A stretch of DNA of 54,133 bases from the NCBI GenBank assembly GCA_002426015.1, contig DINS01000026.1, positions 1 through 54,133 on the forward strand, read 5' to 3'. Position numbers and translations under genes: made by a program. Shown piece by piece: positions 16,655 to 25,172 of this stretch. Each line of letters starts with the position of its first letter. The stretch's first letter is position 1. Under the pieces are notes generated by a model. It made no database searches. It had not been told where the DNA came from and saw only the letters and a program-made list of their open reading frames with translations. Origin of the DNA: Flavobacteriaceae bacterium UBA5534 (lineage in GTDB: Bacteria; Bacteroidota; Bacteroidia; Flavobacteriales; Flavobacteriaceae).

Positions 16655-16861
16655 CTACGACACTTTTTTTCCTCCTAAAAAACTTAACACAACTGCCACA
16701 AGCCCTAAACCTATAGTAATGTAGGCGTCTTTATTATCTTGGGCTTCAAATTCGGCAATACCTATATCTACAGATGCTTCTGGAGTTATCAATTTATAAA
16801 TTCCATAAACCAATAGTACGATTCCAACGACCAATAAAATTGTTTTTACAGCTTTGTTCAT
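16655..16861 (-). CDS. Small two-helix membrane protein, DUF3185-like
   Basis: A 68-residue protein with hydrophobic helices at about residues 7-25 and 46-63 separated by an acidic loop (SVDIGIAEFEAQDNKDA), ending in GGKKVS. Size and layout resemble the DUF3185 family of inner-membrane proteins of unknown role; I regard this as a resemblance, not a firm match. The gene stands alone, facing the galactanase gene, with a 426-base gap on its upstream side. Confidence 0.7.
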   Translation of the reverse strand: MNKAVKTILLVVGIVLLVYGIYKLITPEASVDIGIAEFEAQDNKDAYITIGLGLVAVVLSFLGGKKVS

Positions 16862-17165
16862 GAGTTAGTAAGTTTATATTAATTCTGTTAAGGTAACAAA
16901 TTATACAAAACAATAACTCATTAAAAATAACTAACTGATTATTAATTTTTTAAACCCACAATTGTTCATAACTTTTTCTGACATACATTTCATCGACAAA
17001 AGTGTCGTTTTCCTATGATTTTTACCTTTCATCGAAAGTCACTTTTTTTCAAAAAAAATAATTGCCACTTCATCTAATTTATTGGTATTAAAACCTAAAA
17101 ATTAGATTTTTATCCTCCTTTTAGCCATTTTTGGTGTTAGCTATTAATCAAAGTCCCAAATATTG
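16862..17165. other. Intergenic region, no gene recognised
   Basis: AT-rich spacer between the divergent small membrane protein and the TPR kinase. It holds a small hairpin, CGACA (16993-16997) with TGTCG (17002-17006), followed by TTTTCC, and several A or T runs, but no RNA gene or exact -7 box that I can support. Confidence 0.4.
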
Positions 17166-17291
17166 ATGATACATAATATTCAACCTTTAACAGGATTGTT
17201 ATTGTATTTTGTGTTCTTACTTATCCTCTCCCTCAAGGCAAGTTGGCATCAAAACAGGATTTCAATTTTTAAAACTATTCTCAACAGATGA
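17166..17291 (+). CDS. Candidate 41-residue membrane peptide overlapping the kinase start
   Basis: An ATG-started frame of 41 codons whose TGA stop (17289-17291) overlaps the ATG of the histidine kinase (17288-17290) as ATGA, the classical arrangement for translational coupling. The peptide begins MIHNIQPLTG, has one hydrophobic stretch (LLLYFVFLLILSL, about residues 11-23) and a basic tail, so it could be a single-pass membrane peptide or a coupling leader. It lies in the region where a promoter and leader would be expected. There is no homology evidence; chance is a real alternative for a frame this short. Confidence 0.35.
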   Translation: MIHNIQPLTGLLLYFVFLLILSLKASWHQNRISIFKTILNR

Positions 17292-19345
17292 AACAGTTAA
17301 TGACATTAGCTGCTTTTTTTTCTGCACTGATTTGTTATTCGCAAACCAGTGAGATAGATAGTCTCGCATTACAATTAGCGTATCAAAAACAAGATACTGC
17401 AAAGGTTGAAACCTCTTTGCGATTGATCAAGGCTTTGTATAAAGCAAATGACTACAAAAAGGCATTAATGTATATTGACGAGACCGAGCGTTTAGCAAAG
17501 TCATTAAAGTTCATTAGAGGCAACGCAGAGGCCAATTATTATAAAGCGCTCATATATACAGACAGGAACGATTATTTTAATGCGATAGATAATTATACCA
17601 AATCCAAACGTTTATACCGACAGCTTAATGACACACTTGGCATTGCTAAAATAAGCAACAGCATAGGACTCATTGAAATAAAACGTGGCAACTATGTTGC
17701 TGGTTTGGAAAACTCGCTTTCAGCCATTAAGATATTTGAAGACAAAAACCTGAGAGAAGATTTAAGTTCGGCATACAACAACCTTGCTGAAGCTTACTAC
17801 AATACCAATCAAATTGACAAGGCTTTAGAGTTTAACATCAAAGCCCTAAATGTAAGGGAAACATTAAAAGACAGTTCAGGGATTAAAAATTCGACAAAGA
17901 ATATCGCCTTGCTATATTCCATGCGAAAAGAACACCGAAGAGCGATTGAATACTATGAAAACGTTCTGCGTATCCTCAACCCAAAAACAGACCAGAAACT
18001 ACGTGGTGATATTTTGCCACGCATTGGTAATGAATATCTTCAGTTTAAGGATTATGATAAAGCTATTGAGTATCTATCAGAAGGTTTAGAATACAATCGT
18101 AGTATCAACAATAAAGAAGGTATTCTCCAAGCCTTGAACTCTATAGGTCAGCTTAATCTGGACAAAGGCAATTATAAACTTGCCGAACTTCAAATTTACG
18201 AAGCACAAAGCCTAGCCAAAAATGCAACTGATAAAAAAGAACTGTTGAAAAACTACAGGCTTTTGATGAAACTTGATTCTACAAAGAACAACTTTCAGAG
18301 TGCTTTCAAATGGCAGCGCGAATATTTTGACCTTAAAAACGAACTCGAGAAACAAGAACAACCAAAACTGCCAGTCAATACAGATATTATAAAAGACGAC
18401 CTTTCCAATGCAGATGATGACGAATTATTGGGACTTGAAGATCAGGAGAAAAATTTGCAAAGTGAAAATCAGATCAAAAAACTTAAAGCCATATCATATA
18501 TATTGGTGGCTGCTTTTATTACTGTTTTGACCATTTTATTGCTCATATATTTAAAACGTAAAAATTCTCTAAAATACACCCAAGAGCTTGAAGAAAAGAA
18601 TGAGCAAATTCAAATTCAGAATGAAGCCATTTTAGAGCAAACACATCATCTAGAGGAAATAAACAAAGTAAAAGACCGATTGTTTTCTATTGTATCCCAC
18701 GATTTAAAAGATTCTATCTCGTCTATCAAAGGCTTTTTAGACTTGCTCAAGGAAGACAGTATTTCTAAAGAAGAGTTTAACGAATTGATTCCAGAATTGA
18801 GCGAGAATGCCAATAACGCTTCATTATTGCTTTATAATTTATTGAACTGGTCAAAATCGCAAATGCAAAACTTGGAGCCAAGCCCAGAACTGTTCAATAT
18901 TCAGGAAGTATTTCATAACAAGATGAGTTTGGTAGAACAAAAAGTGGAGCAAAAACGCATTGTACTTATCGATGAGTCGCAACGCGATTTTGTTTATGCC
19001 GATAAGAGCATGATTGAAATCGTGATTCAGAATCTGATTACCAATGCTGTAAAATTCAGTCGTGTTGGAGATATCATTACCATTTCCAATCGCACCCAAA
19101 ACGGAAACGCCATTCTTTGTGTTGAAGATACTGGTGTAGGAATTTCTAAAGAAAACTTGAGCAAACTGTTCAAAAACAATAATTTTACCACTATTGGTAC
19201 CAAAAACGAAAAAGGAACTGGATTAGGATTGACCATTTGCAAAGAACTGGTCGAACTCAACAAAGGGCGTATTTGGGTAGAAAGCACTCAAAACGTTGGT
19301 TCTAAATTCTTTATCGAATTACCAAAATCTAAAACTTCGGAGTAA
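17288..19345 (+). CDS. TPR-containing sensor histidine kinase
   Basis: A 685-residue membrane sensor kinase. After a signal peptide (about residues 1-18) the periplasmic part holds several tetratricopeptide repeats (about 35-340, for example AKISNSIGLIEIKRGNYVAG and SSAYNNLAEAYYNTNQIDKA). One transmembrane helix (about 401-422) and a Glu-rich coiled coil lead to a HisKA domain with phospho-acceptor H471 (FSIVSHDLKDSI). The HATPase domain shows the N box NLITNAVKFS near 581, VEDTGVGIS, and GTGLGLTICKELVE near 641. No receiver domain and no adjacent response regulator are present, so it is an orphan kinase whose partner is encoded elsewhere. The stimulus is unknown. Confidence 0.93.
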   Translation: MKQLMTLAAFFSALICYSQTSEIDSLALQLAYQKQDTAKVETSLRLIKALYKANDYKKALMYIDETERLAKSLKFIRGNAEANYYKALIYTDRNDYFNAIDNYTKSKRLYRQLNDTLGIAKISNSIGLIEIKRGNYVAGLENSLSAIKIFEDKNLREDLSSAYNNLAEAYYNTNQIDKALEFNIKALNVRETLKDSSGIKNSTKNIALLYSMRKEHRRAIEYYENVLRILNPKTDQKLRGDILPRIGNEYLQFKDYDKAIEYLSEGLEYNRSINNKEGILQALNSIGQLNLDKGNYKLAELQIYEAQSLAKNATDKKELLKNYRLLMKLDSTKNNFQSAFKWQREYFDLKNELEKQEQPKLPVNTDIIKDDLSNADDDELLGLEDQEKNLQSENQIKKLKAISYILVAAFITVLTILLLIYLKRKNSLKYTQELEEKNEQIQIQNEAILEQTHHLEEINKVKDRLFSIVSHDLKDSISSIKGFLDLLKEDSISKEEFNELIPELSENANNASLLLYNLLNWSKSQMQNLEPSPELFNIQEVFHNKMSLVEQKVEQKRIVLIDESQRDFVYADKSMIEIVIQNLITNAVKFSRVGDIITISNRTQNGNAILCVEDTGVGISKENLSKLFKNNNFTTIGTKNEKGTGLGLTICKELVELNKGRIWVESTQNVGSKFFIELPKSKTSE

Positions 19346-19383
19346 GTTGTAAACTATGATAGTGAATCAAAAACCGCTATTCG

Positions 19384-20316
19384 TTATTCTTTAGGCAAAA
19401 ACACTTCAGCCATCATACAACGTGCACTTCCACCTCCACAAGTCTCAATAGTTTCTAATGAGCTTGATAAAATCTCACAATGTTTTTCTATTTGTTTCAC
19501 TTGAGCTGGAGTCAAACTATCATGTGCAGCTTTGCTCATCACCAAATAACGCTTGTCATTCTTGCCTCTTACCTGCAACATGTTTCCAGCAAATTGATGC
19601 ATCTGTGCTTCAGTAATGGTAATAATTTCCTTTCCATCATTTTTGAGATGCTCCAAGACTGCCTTTCGTTCTTTTTTGTCATCGATACTGTCTGCACAAA
19701 TAACAGCAAAGGTTTCTGCAAGACACATCATGACGTTGGTATGATAAATTGGTAAACGCTTCCCATCAACCGTTTGATTGGCAGTAAATACAACTGGGAA
19801 ATAATCAAAGTCCTCACAGAACTCTATAAACAACTCCTCGTCAGCTCTAGGCGACAAGGCGCAATAGGCTTTACCGTTTTTGCGGTCTAACAACAAACTG
19901 CCTGTACCTTCAAGAAAAATACCATCATCTTCCGCACTTGTATAATCGACAATGTTTTCGATTAGAAATCCTTCTTTTTCCAAACGCATAAACACTTCTT
20001 CGCGACGTTCGCGACGTCTGTTTTCTGCAAACATTGGATACATGGCAACATCACCGTTTTCGTGAAAACTCACCCAGTTATTAGGAAAAATGGAATCTGG
20101 TGTATCCATCAACTTGTCATCATTCTCTACAATCACATTGACACCAACAGCCCTTAATTTTTCGACAAAAGCATCAAATTCGGCTTGTGCTTTGGCATTT
20201 ATTTCAGTGTTTTTTAAATCTAAATCCTCCTGAAAATAATTATTGACAGCTGTTTGTTCATTCATCCTAAAACTGACAGGACGAATCATCAAAATAGTGT
20301 TAGTGGTTTGTTGCAT
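19384..20316 (-). CDS. ctlX: CtlX-type citrulline/guanidino hydrolase
   Basis: A 310-residue member of the amidinotransferase/arginine-deiminase superfamily, closest in overall pattern to CtlX, the citrulline utilisation hydrolase. The nucleophile is probably C300 in GGGSARCMMAE near the C-terminus, with the catalytic His in IYHTNVMMCLAE and an acidic EGTGSLLLDR segment in between. The start MQQTTNTILMIRPVSF fits the fold. It stands alone between the kinase and an M14 peptidase, divergent from the latter, with a TAATTTTG -7 box at 20339-20346. The role in arginine or citrulline breakdown comes from family knowledge; the exact substrate is not shown by sequence. Confidence 0.85.
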   Translation of the reverse strand: MQQTTNTILMIRPVSFRMNEQTAVNNYFQEDLDLKNTEINAKAQAEFDAFVEKLRAVGVNVIVENDDKLMDTPDSIFPNNWVSFHENGDVAMYPMFAENRRRERREEVFMRLEKEGFLIENIVDYTSAEDDGIFLEGTGSLLLDRKNGKAYCALSPRADEELFIEFCEDFDYFPVVFTANQTVDGKRLPIYHTNVMMCLAETFAVICADSIDDKKERKAVLEHLKNDGKEIITITEAQMHQFAGNMLQVRGKNDKRYLVMSKAAHDSLTPAQVKQIEKHCEILSSSLETIETCGGGSARCMMAEVFLPKE

Positions 20317-20338
20317 GATTTCAAAATGTATAGTAGCG

Positions 20339-20346
20339 CAAAATTA
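20339..20346 (-). promoter_or_regulatory. -7 box of the ctlX-like gene
   Basis: TAATTTTG on the minus strand is an exact TAnnTTTG match 22 bases upstream of the start codon. No matching -33 element was recognised. Confidence 0.5.
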
Positions 20347-20423
20347 GTTTAAATTGATTAAGTTTGAGGCATAATGCACTTTAAATTATTCGCCATTTTT
20401 TGAACATTTATACGATTCGCTAC

Positions 20424-22157
20424 ATGAAAAAATATCTGTTTCTCTTCATATTGCTGACTGCTTGCAATTCAGAAAAAGACAAAACCACGTATGACTTTAC
20501 AACAGCTTTTGAAAAAAGCAATGGCATGGCAACAGCCACTTATGAAGAAGCTATTCGATATTACACCAATTTAGCAGAGGTTTACCCTCAAATTTCAATT
20601 GATTCTATTGGCGAAACCGATTCTGGTAAGCCATTACATATGGTCACTCTAAACCCTGATGCCGAATTTGATTTTAAAACCATCAGAAAAAACAAAAGGA
20701 TTTTGCTTATCAATAATGGCATACATCCTGGCGAATCGGATGGCATTGATGCCACCATGATGCTTTTTAGAGACATTGCCAAGGGCGCAATTGAAGCTCC
20801 TACAAATACTGTTTTAGTGACCATCCCTGTTTATAATGTTGGCGGAAGCCTAAATCGGAATTCGACCACAAGAACCAATCAAAATGGCCCTTTGGAATAT
20901 GGTTTTAGAGGCAATGCTCGCAACTATGACCTCAACAGAGATTTTATAAAAAGCGATACCAAGAACGCTCGTTCTTTTGCACAAATTTTTCATATCGTGC
21001 AACCAGATGTATTTATCGACAACCACGTCAGTAATGGAGCTGATTATCAATACACCCTAACACATCTGTTCACCCAACATAATAAATTGGGCGGACCTCT
21101 GGGCAACTATCTACATACTGAAATGATGCCAAATTTGGAACAAAAACTATCAGTTAAAAGCTGGGACATTACACCTTATGTCAATGTATTCAATAGTGTA
21201 CCCGAAGCTGGTTTTAGCCAGTTTATGGATTCGCCTCGTTACTCAACAGGTTACACAACCTTATGGAACACTCTTGGAATGATGGTCGAAACACATATGC
21301 TGAAACCTTACAAACAACGTGTTGAAGGTACTTACGAACTCATGAAAAGCATGATAGAAATCATCGATGCTGATGCCGAAAAAATAAAAACCATGCGTAC
21401 TGAAGCTTTTGCAAACCATCAAAAAGCGACAACCTATCCATTAGATTGGACGATTGACACCACTAAAACATCAACATTGCAATTTAAAGGATTTGAAGGC
21501 AAGAAGGTACCAAGTTCGCTTACTGGAGCAGAACGGTTAGCATACGATAGGACGCAACCTTTTACTAAAGATGTCGTGTACCAAAATTATTTTAAGCCGA
21601 CCATTGAAGTCAGTGTACCAAAAGCCTATATCATTCCACAAGGTTGGTGGAACGTCATTGAACTATTACAATTTAACAACGTTGAAATGACCCAATTTAA
21701 AAACGATACGATAGTTACCGTTGAAAGCTATAAAATTGACACCTATGACACCCGAAATCAAGCTTATGAAGGTCATTATCCACATTACAATACCAAACTG
21801 AAAACGGAACAAATACAAGTAAAATTCAGCAAAGGCGATTATTATATCAGCACCAATCAGTCAGCGATGCGATATCTATTGGAAACATTAGAGCCTCAAG
21901 CACCAGACTCCTTTTTTAACTGGAATTTTTTTGATACCATTTTGCAGCAAAAAGAAGGGTTTTCACCTTATGTTTGGGAGGATATGGCCATGCAACTTTT
22001 AGCGACCAATCCACAATTGCAAATCGATTTTAACCTGATGAAAAGTTTTGATGCTGACTTTGCAAACAATTGGTATGCACAATTAGATTGGTTACATAAG
22101 CAAAGTCCCAACTACGAAAAAGCACACTTACAGTATCCAGTTTATAGAGTGAAGTGA
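20424..22157 (+). CDS. M14-family metallopeptidase, lipoprotein
   Basis: A 577-residue zinc carboxypeptidase-like protein. I chose the ATG at 20424, which gives a short lipoprotein signal (MKKYLFLFILLTAC, lipidation at C14); a TTG frame eight codons upstream is not signal-like. The zinc site is visible as GIHPGESDGIDA (His and Glu) and VFIDNHVSNGADY (His), and the general base is probably in MMVETHMLKPY. NRDFIKSDT is a family motif. It is distinct from the larger M14 protein at 7983. The gene is divergent from ctlX and convergent with the NUDIX gene 38 bases downstream. Peptide hydrolysis at the cell surface or in the periplasm is likely. Confidence 0.9.
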   Translation: MKKYLFLFILLTACNSEKDKTTYDFTTAFEKSNGMATATYEEAIRYYTNLAEVYPQISIDSIGETDSGKPLHMVTLNPDAEFDFKTIRKNKRILLINNGIHPGESDGIDATMMLFRDIAKGAIEAPTNTVLVTIPVYNVGGSLNRNSTTRTNQNGPLEYGFRGNARNYDLNRDFIKSDTKNARSFAQIFHIVQPDVFIDNHVSNGADYQYTLTHLFTQHNKLGGPLGNYLHTEMMPNLEQKLSVKSWDITPYVNVFNSVPEAGFSQFMDSPRYSTGYTTLWNTLGMMVETHMLKPYKQRVEGTYELMKSMIEIIDADAEKIKTMRTEAFANHQKATTYPLDWTIDTTKTSTLQFKGFEGKKVPSSLTGAERLAYDRTQPFTKDVVYQNYFKPTIEVSVPKAYIIPQGWWNVIELLQFNNVEMTQFKNDTIVTVESYKIDTYDTRNQAYEGHYPHYNTKLKTEQIQVKFSKGDYYISTNQSAMRYLLETLEPQAPDSFFNWNFFDTILQQKEGFSPYVWEDMAMQLLATNPQLQIDFNLMKSFDADFANNWYAQLDWLHKQSPNYEKAHLQYPVYRVK

Positions 22158-22195
22158 GTTTGAAATCCCAGATAAGATGAAACCGTTATGGTTTG

Positions 22196-22777
22196 CTAAA
22201 CCAAAATCTTAATATTGGCATACGAGTTTTCCATCGCTTCGAGGGTTTGCTCTGGGTTGAGCCATTCCACTTTCGTGATACCTTCATTCACCTGCGGTTC
22301 TAATATACCGTTGTAATCAGAGGTCATTTCAAACCAATAGGTAATCTTGATTTTATGTTTCCCGTTTCGCTTAAAAATATGGTAAGTTGTTTCAAGTGGT
22401 TTGGTAATCTTTAACCCTTTGACATTGGTTTCCTCTTCCACTTCACGCAAGGCAGTTTCTTCAATACTTTCTTTGCCTTCAATCTTTCCCTTTGGCAAAT
22501 CCCATTTATCATTGCGATAAATAAACAATATATCTCCTTTGCTGTTCAGTACTTTTCCTCCACCTGCAACCACATTAGGTAATTTTTTAAGAAAGGTTTT
22601 AAGGAGTTTGTCTTTGTTCTTGCCAATAAGTCTGGCTTCTTTTAACGATGTTGTATTAAGGTCTTTTATCACTTTTCCAATATTAACCTTACTCAACAGG
22701 TAGTTCTTAAAGTTGGTTTCTTTTTCAACTTCAGTGGTCAATATAATAGGTTTGTCATTGACAAAAATTTGATGCAT
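22196..22777 (-). CDS. NUDIX hydrolase with N-terminal extension
   Basis: A 193-residue protein. The NUDIX box runs from G97 to V119: G97, E103, then R111-E112-V113 and E115-E116, matching Gx5Ex7REUxEE, but the usual Gly near the end is Asn118. All metal-binding acidic residues are present, so catalysis is plausible. About 65 residues precede the fold and match no domain I recognise. Substrates in this superfamily are nucleoside diphosphates linked to another group; the exact one cannot be read. The gene is divergent from pyrE, 124 bases apart. Confidence 0.9.
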   Translation of the reverse strand: MHQIFVNDKPIILTTEVEKETNFKNYLLSKVNIGKVIKDLNTTSLKEARLIGKNKDKLLKTFLKKLPNVVAGGGKVLNSKGDILFIYRNDKWDLPKGKIEGKESIEETALREVEEETNVKGLKITKPLETTYHIFKRNGKHKIKITYWFEMTSDYNGILEPQVNEGITKVEWLNPEQTLEAMENSYANIKILV

Positions 22778-22889
22778 CGAATCGTTTATAAACGTATTGA
22801 ATTGGTAAAAATATCAATTTTTGGTTCATAGCAACACATTTGGAAATTAATTTTAAGTAAAAATTGAAATTAAAATCTATAAAATTGTT

Positions 22890-22897
22890 TAGTTTTG
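22890..22897 (+). promoter_or_regulatory. -7 box of pyrE, abutting the start codon
   Basis: TAGTTTTG is an exact TAnnTTTG match ending four bases before the pyrE ATG (22902). Transcription would begin at or next to the start codon, giving a leaderless or nearly leaderless mRNA. Confidence 0.55.
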
Positions 22898-22901
22898 CGC
22901 T

Positions 22902-23546
22902 ATGATTTTTCACAAACAAACCGCCAAAAAAACAGCTGAATTATTATTGCAAATTCATGCTATAAAACTACAACCAAACAAACCATTTACTTGGGCATCT
23001 GGTTGGAAATCACCAATATATTGCGATAATCGTATTGTATTGTCCTATCCTCCCATTCGTAACTACATTAGGGAAACGATGGCGAAGCATATTGAAAAAC
23101 ACTATGGCAAACCAGACGTTATTGCTGGTGTGGCAACAGGTGCCATTGGTATCGGAATCTTGGTTGCCGAATATTTAGGATTGCCTTTTGTGTATGTGAG
23201 ACCTGAAGCCAAAAGTCATGGTCGCCAAAACCAAATCGAAGGCAGTGTCGAGAAAGGTCAAAATGTAGTAGTAATCGAAGACCTTATCAGTACAGGAAAA
23301 AGCAGTCTTAATGCTGTAAAGGCTTTAAAAGAAGCTGGTGTCAATGTCAAGGGCATGGTTGCTATTTTTTCGTATGGTTTTGAAGTTGCTAATAACAACT
23401 TTAAAGAGGCAAATGTCACTTTGCACACCTTAAGTAATTATGAAAGTTTACTAGAACAAGCTGTAGACACAAATTATATTACCTCAAAAGAACAAGGCGT
23501 TTTGGCAGATTGGAACGCCAATCCGAGTGAATGGAACGCAAATTGA
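22902..23546 (+). CDS. pyrE: Orotate phosphoribosyltransferase
   Basis: A 214-residue enzyme that joins orotate to PRPP to give OMP in pyrimidine synthesis. The PRPP-binding loop is VVVIEDLISTGKSS near residue 130, and the substrate region FTWASGWKSPIYCDNR is typical. The start MIFHKQTAKKTAELLLQI matches the usual N-terminus, so the ATG four bases behind the -7 box is very likely the true start. An SRPBCC-family gene follows 26 bases later on the same strand. Confidence 0.96.
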   Translation: MIFHKQTAKKTAELLLQIHAIKLQPNKPFTWASGWKSPIYCDNRIVLSYPPIRNYIRETMAKHIEKHYGKPDVIAGVATGAIGIGILVAEYLGLPFVYVRPEAKSHGRQNQIEGSVEKGQNVVVIEDLISTGKSSLNAVKALKEAGVNVKGMVAIFSYGFEVANNNFKEANVTLHTLSNYESLLEQAVDTNYITSKEQGVLADWNANPSEWNAN

Positions 23547-23572
23547 TATAACGCTTGTAAAACATTAAACAC

Positions 23573-23968
23573 ATGAATTTAGAATCACCAAAAGTAACCG
23601 TAGATAAATCACCACAAGACGTATTTGATTATTTATCTGATGTCAAAAATTTTGAACAATTGATGCCAGAAAACATTAGTAAATTTGAGGTCTTAGGCGA
23701 TGACACTTTTTTATTTGCCTTAAAAGGGATGCCAGAAATCGTCTTAAAAAAGAAAGAAGTCCTAGCTCCAAATAAGATTGTGCTTGGTGCTGCTGGCGGA
23801 AAACTTGATTTTTCCCTAACTGGAAACATTACATCAATTAGTGACTCCAAAAGTGAAGTTCAATTGGTTTTTGACGGAGAATTCAATGCAATGATGGCTA
23901 TGATGATCAAAGGCCCTATCAGTAAGTTTATTGAAACATTAGCAACTAATATTCCTTCAAAGGTTTAA
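23573..23968 (+). CDS. SRPBCC family protein
   Basis: A 131-residue protein with the layout of the START/polyketide-cyclase-like SRPBCC fold: a starting strand (PKVTVDKSPQDVFDYLSDVK) with the two-helix V-shape, a beta-sheet core, and a C-terminal helix (FIETLATNIPSKV). Members bind small hydrophobic ligands, but no ligand can be named here. It follows pyrE and is probably co-transcribed. Its stop overlaps the convergent birA stop by four bases. Confidence 0.82.
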   Translation: MNLESPKVTVDKSPQDVFDYLSDVKNFEQLMPENISKFEVLGDDTFLFALKGMPEIVLKKKEVLAPNKIVLGAAGGKLDFSLTGNITSISDSKSEVQLVFDGEFNAMMAMMIKGPISKFIETLATNIPSKV

Positions 23969-24696
23969 TACAGGAGTGTAATCGTTTTTAAATCGAACTC
24001 TTGAATAACATCATCTTCTACCTTAACCCGAAGATGCCCAGAATTGGAAACACCAACGATAAACCCAGAAAACAAACGACCTTCAGTATTTCTAAATGTT
24101 GAAGGTTTATTTTTTCGGAATAATTTTGCCTCATACTCGCTTTTTAACTCTGCAAGCTGTCCATTTTCTAACAAATCGAAATGAGTTTTCATCTGTTTTA
24201 AAATCATTTGCAAAACTTCGTCCAGTTCAAAAACCTTTCCAGTAACAAGTTGCAACGATGTTGCATTAGGTAAATATTTGAATTCTATTTGATTGACATT
24301 TAAGCCTATTCCTATAATTGAACCTTGCAATTGGTTCTGTTTAATGACATTTTCAATCAATATCCCAGCAAGTTTTTTATGGTCTGACAAAATGTCGTTA
24401 GGCCATTTAATACTCAATTTAAGAATATGCAGCGCTTGCAAAGCCTTCAAAATAGAAAGCGACACTACCATACTAATGTAAAAATGATGCTCTAAATGTA
24501 TTGACGAAACATCCTTAAACACACTAAACATAAGGTTTTTGGAGTCTTCCGAATTCCATTCGGTCCCCATTTGTCCACGACCGTGTGTTTGGTAATTTGT
24601 GACAACAACCGTATAATCTGTAATACCTTCTTCAACACTCAACTGCCTTAAAAAAGAGTTGGTGCTGTCAATGGCATTAAGTTTGATTATACGCAT
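23965..24696 (-). CDS. birA: Biotin--[acetyl-CoA-carboxylase] ligase
   Basis: A 243-residue biotin protein ligase that attaches biotin to the carboxylase carrier domain through biotinyl-AMP. Characteristic parts are IDSTNSFLRQ, the adenylate loop THGRGQMGTEW, LSIKWPNDILSDHKKLAGIL and IGIGLNVNQ. There is no N-terminal DNA-binding domain, so this is the short ligase-only form and not a repressor. It converges on the SRPBCC gene with a four-base overlap and is divergent from rsfS. Confidence 0.93.
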   Translation of the reverse strand: MRIIKLNAIDSTNSFLRQLSVEEGITDYTVVVTNYQTHGRGQMGTEWNSEDSKNLMFSVFKDVSSIHLEHHFYISMVVSLSILKALQALHILKLSIKWPNDILSDHKKLAGILIENVIKQNQLQGSIIGIGLNVNQIEFKYLPNATSLQLVTGKVFELDEVLQMILKQMKTHFDLLENGQLAELKSEYEAKLFRKNKPSTFRNTEGRLFSGFIVGVSNSGHLRVKVEDDVIQEFDLKTITLLY

Positions 24697-24763
24697 AGGA
24701 TATATTTTATTAAATTATGATATTCTTAAGAGGTTTTAAAGTCCAAAAGAACTAAAAAAATAA

Positions 24764-24771
24764 TAACTTTG
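24764..24771 (+). promoter_or_regulatory. -7 box of rsfS-ftsH
   Basis: TAACTTTG is an exact TAnnTTTG match 19 bases before the rsfS start codon; it probably drives rsfS and ftsH together. Confidence 0.5.
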
Positions 24772-24790
24772 CACAAACTAAATCATTTTA

Positions 24791-25162
24791 ATGGCGAAAG
24801 ATAATAATAACACAGACCAATTAATAACAACAATATTAAGTGGTATTGAAGATGTAAAAGGAAAAGAAATTAATATACTCGATTTAAGAGCGTTAGAAAA
24901 TACGGTTTGTGATTATTTCATTATTTGTGAAGGTACTTCAAACACACAAGTTAATGCCATAGTCAATTCCATACAGAAAAAAGTAAGCAAAGAGCTCAAA
25001 GACAAACCTTGGCATATTGAAGGTAGCGAAAATGCAGAATGGGTGCTAATGGACTATGTCAACGTAGTTGTACACGTTTTCCAAAAACACATACGTCAAT
25101 ATTATGACATCGAAAGTCTTTGGGGAGATGCAAAAACAACTGTAATACAAACAAGTTACTAA
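24791..25162 (+). CDS. rsfS: Ribosome silencing factor RsfS
   Basis: A 123-residue RsfS/Iojap protein. It binds ribosomal protein L14 and blocks joining of the subunits when nutrients are short. Typical segments are INILDLRALENTVCDYFIIC, DKPWHIEGSENAEWVLMDYV and VVHVFQKHIRQYYDIESLW. The length is normal. It is the first gene of a pair with ftsH, which begins 10 bases after its stop. Confidence 0.95.
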   Translation: MAKDNNNTDQLITTILSGIEDVKGKEINILDLRALENTVCDYFIICEGTSNTQVNAIVNSIQKKVSKELKDKPWHIEGSENAEWVLMDYVNVVVHVFQKHIRQYYDIESLWGDAKTTVIQTSY

Positions 25163-25172
25163 AAAAACATTA

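Noticed and set aside
22168..22202. Small stems between the second M14 gene and the NUDIX gene
   Set aside because: Five-base stems of AAACC/GGTTT without a T run; not a convincing terminator for either convergent gene.
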